The position numbers and the translations under genes were made by a program. From NCBI RefSeq assembly GCF_018918185.1, contig NZ_JAHLPZ010000009.1, positions 1 to 64,000 of the forward strand: DNA of 64,000 nucleotides. Reading direction: 5' to 3'. This stretch comes from Eubacterium sp. MSJ-21 (lineage in GTDB: Bacteria; Bacillota; Clostridia; Lachnospirales; Lachnospiraceae). This document shows positions 62,642-64,000 of the stretch, piece after piece. The notes beneath the pieces are model-generated. The model did not search any database. It saw nothing but the letters and a program-made list of their open reading frames with translations, and was not told where the DNA came from. Position 1 is the stretch's first letter; each line of letters starts with the position of its first letter.

Positions 62642-63211
62642 ATTTAACTCGTCTGAATTTTGAGCCTACTATAGTTAGCTAAGATACATACTTCTAGTAC
62701 CGAGTGATGTAGTACACTTACTGCACCACTTTATTTTTATGGTTATTCAGTTTTGTATTGGGTTAATGATCTGTCATTTGATAAGTTGACTTTTCTTTAG
62801 ACGCTCTTTTTATCGATTGGGTAGATTCGATTCAGAACTGATATGAATTTTTCAAGGTTCAGATTATTCAAAGATTTATCGAATTAGTCTGACAAAAGTT
62901 AAGGCTTTTTGTTTGCAAAAATTCTTTGTGCAATATGTATATCAGGGAAGAGCTATTTATATTTAAGGGAGTATCAAAATTTCGCGTTTTCGTCGGCATA
63001 TCGCTGAAAATCAAAAAGTTTCAAAAATCACTTGTAATATTGAATTATATTGGGTAAAGTGAATACAAGAGAAAACAAGTGTAAGCCACTCCGCTTAGAA
63101 GATTTTTTAGAACATCACTTAGTTTGTTTCTCGTGGATGGATGCGAAAAATGCCTATTGTCGATTACGACTATATTTGAATACAAACCTCTATTAAGAAA
63201 GAAGGAATACT
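62642..63211. other. Long AT-rich noncoding region before rep
   Basis: 570 bases without a supported gene. Contains AAGTGAATACAA at 63057-63068, shared with the element-end dyad at 59728, and GAATACAAA again at 63177-63185, plus TTCGCGTTTTCGTCGGCATATCGC around 62980. A site for oriT, a double-strand origin or rep control is plausible but not proven. Confidence 0.4.
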
Positions 63212-64000
63212 ATGGATGAATTAAATAATACTGCTTCTAAAACGAAAGATAAACCTAAGCAAAACACAATGAAAGGGTTCCCGCCTGACGAAGAACCCAC
63301 ATATAAAAATGACAAAACATTTCGTTGGGTAGCATTTAGAGTTTTTAAGCATAATATCGTCAAGAATGATTATGAAAAACTTGGTTTGAAAACTGGTGAT
63401 GATTATGTTGTAACCTTTGAGGATTTTATCGGAATATTAGAAAATTTTGCAAACACTAAAGACGGTCTCGAATTTTATGCTATTACTCATTCACCTGGTG
63501 AAGATAACGAACACTATCATGGCGTCATTCATTGTGGAAGTAATTCGGAAATAAAATTTAGTCAACTCAAAGCCGTATTTCCATTTTCTTTTATATATGG
63601 GATTCAATATGGTACGAGAAACGCAATTCAATATTTAGTACATATGAATGCACCTGAAAAGGAACCTTACTCTTGGGATGAAGTTGTTACAAATGTATCG
63701 CAAGCAAAATTAGAAGATTATAAAGTTCCGTTTAGTGAACGACCGCAAGAAAAAATCAAGCGTATTGTTAAGGATATTACTAATGGAAAGATTAAACGAT
63801 ATGAAGTATCAGCTAAAATTACGCCAGATATTTATGTCAAGTATAAAGGTAGAATTATGAATGCTTTTGAATATTTAGATGAAAGCTCCGTAGTTGATAA
63901 TAACAGAGATTTTCAAGTCTATGTGCTTCAAGGACCACCACGTATTGGTAAATCTACATTTTGTAAATGTTGGGCAAAAAAGCATAATATGAGTATAGGC
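63212..64000 (+). CDS. Rep protein: HUH nuclease plus SF3-type helicase (partial)
   Basis: 263 residues up to the window end; the 3' part is cut. The N-terminal domain has FYAITHSPG, the metal-binding HUH motif EHYHGVIH and a later catalytic-Tyr motif AIQYLVHMNAPEKEPY, the layout of RepB/Rep_2 rolling-circle initiators. The C-terminal part begins a helicase with Walker A QGPPRIGKSTFCK, as in SF3 helicases of CRESS-type viral and plasmid Reps. ATG 63212 has GAAGGA before it. Similar Rep genes accompany FtsK-like genes in Gram-positive integrative elements. Confidence 0.85.
   Translation, partial: MDELNNTASKTKDKPKQNTMKGFPPDEEPTYKNDKTFRWVAFRVFKHNIVKNDYEKLGLKTGDDYVVTFEDFIGILENFANTKDGLEFYAITHSPGEDNEHYHGVIHCGSNSEIKFSQLKAVFPFSFIYGIQYGTRNAIQYLVHMNAPEKEPYSWDEVVTNVSQAKLEDYKVPFSERPQEKIKRIVKDITNGKIKRYEVSAKITPDIYVKYKGRIMNAFEYLDESSVVDNNRDFQVYVLQGPPRIGKSTFCKCWAKKHNMSIG

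Overview
The window looks like chromosome from a Gram-positive gut-type clostridium, most likely a Lachnospiraceae member. This is inferred from family content (MecA, DnaD/DnaI, YaaR-HolB-RicT, DUF6382-FHA, DUF5702, Flp1-type Tad pilus, YesM/YesN sensors), strong AGGAGG ribosome sites and moderate GC. No rRNA, tRNA or CRISPR array was seen. The last 4.3 kb (from about 59.72 kb) is visibly more AT-rich and is a mobile element.

Layout. 0-1.1 kb: 3' end of an Rpn-type nuclease gene, then a tandemly duplicated noncoding block. 1.2-6.4 kb: YfhO membrane protein, subtilisin-like protease and a zinc-ribbon coiled-coil protein. 6.5-11.5 kb (minus): prs, a dnaD-dnaI replication operon and murC, with two clusters of abutting DnaA boxes between dnaD and murC. 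11.7-14 kb: zinc-ribbon membrane protein, small membrane protein, lipoprotein and a charged protein. 14-17.8 kb: pyk, two glycosyltransferases flanking a DUF2304 protein, and a 2[4Fe-4S] ferredoxin. 18-22.4 kb: mecA, transketolase, a Bax-inhibitor-1 protein with an Asn/Tyr-rich N-terminus and a DUF1858 protein. 22.5-30.1 kb: tmk, yaaR, holB, ricT, a tRNA/RNA methyltransferase, rsmI, an AI-2E family permease and a DUF815 AAA ATPase; a 294-bp inverted-repeat element lies between tmk and yaaR. 30.1-34.3 kb: TPR-like protein, a 35-residue membrane protein, Lrp/AsnC regulator, aminotransferase, trmL and a YhcC-type radical SAM protein.

34.3-43.5 kb is a complete Gram-positive Tad/Flp pilus operon (prepilin peptidase, TadZ, TadA, TadB, TadC, Flp pilin, DUF5702, two TadE-like pseudopilins, DUF6382-FHA). 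It has an apparent attenuator in its leader, an internal 136-bp hairpin and a non-canonical start for the peptidase. 43.6-51.9 kb: small protein, flavodoxin-SCP2 fusion, dnaX, ybaB and recR (a classic repair/replication cluster), pfk, and two unrecognised proteins. 52.1-59.7 kb: YesN/YesM-like two-component pair followed by an RbsABC-type sugar ABC system that includes both a normal double-NBD ATPase and a catalytically dead paralogue.

The sugar operon is cut: its last gene, a second permease, starts normally at 59676 but is stopped after 18 codons by the end of an integrated element. The visible part of that element carries a small conserved-looking ORF, a FtsK/TcpA-like DNA translocase, a repeat-rich lipoprotein behind six 10-bp tandem repeats, and a Rep protein combining an HUH nuclease with an SF3-type helicase P-loop, cut by the window end. 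It resembles the conjugation/replication half of a small Tn916-like or rolling-circle integrative element, in an unusual gene order.
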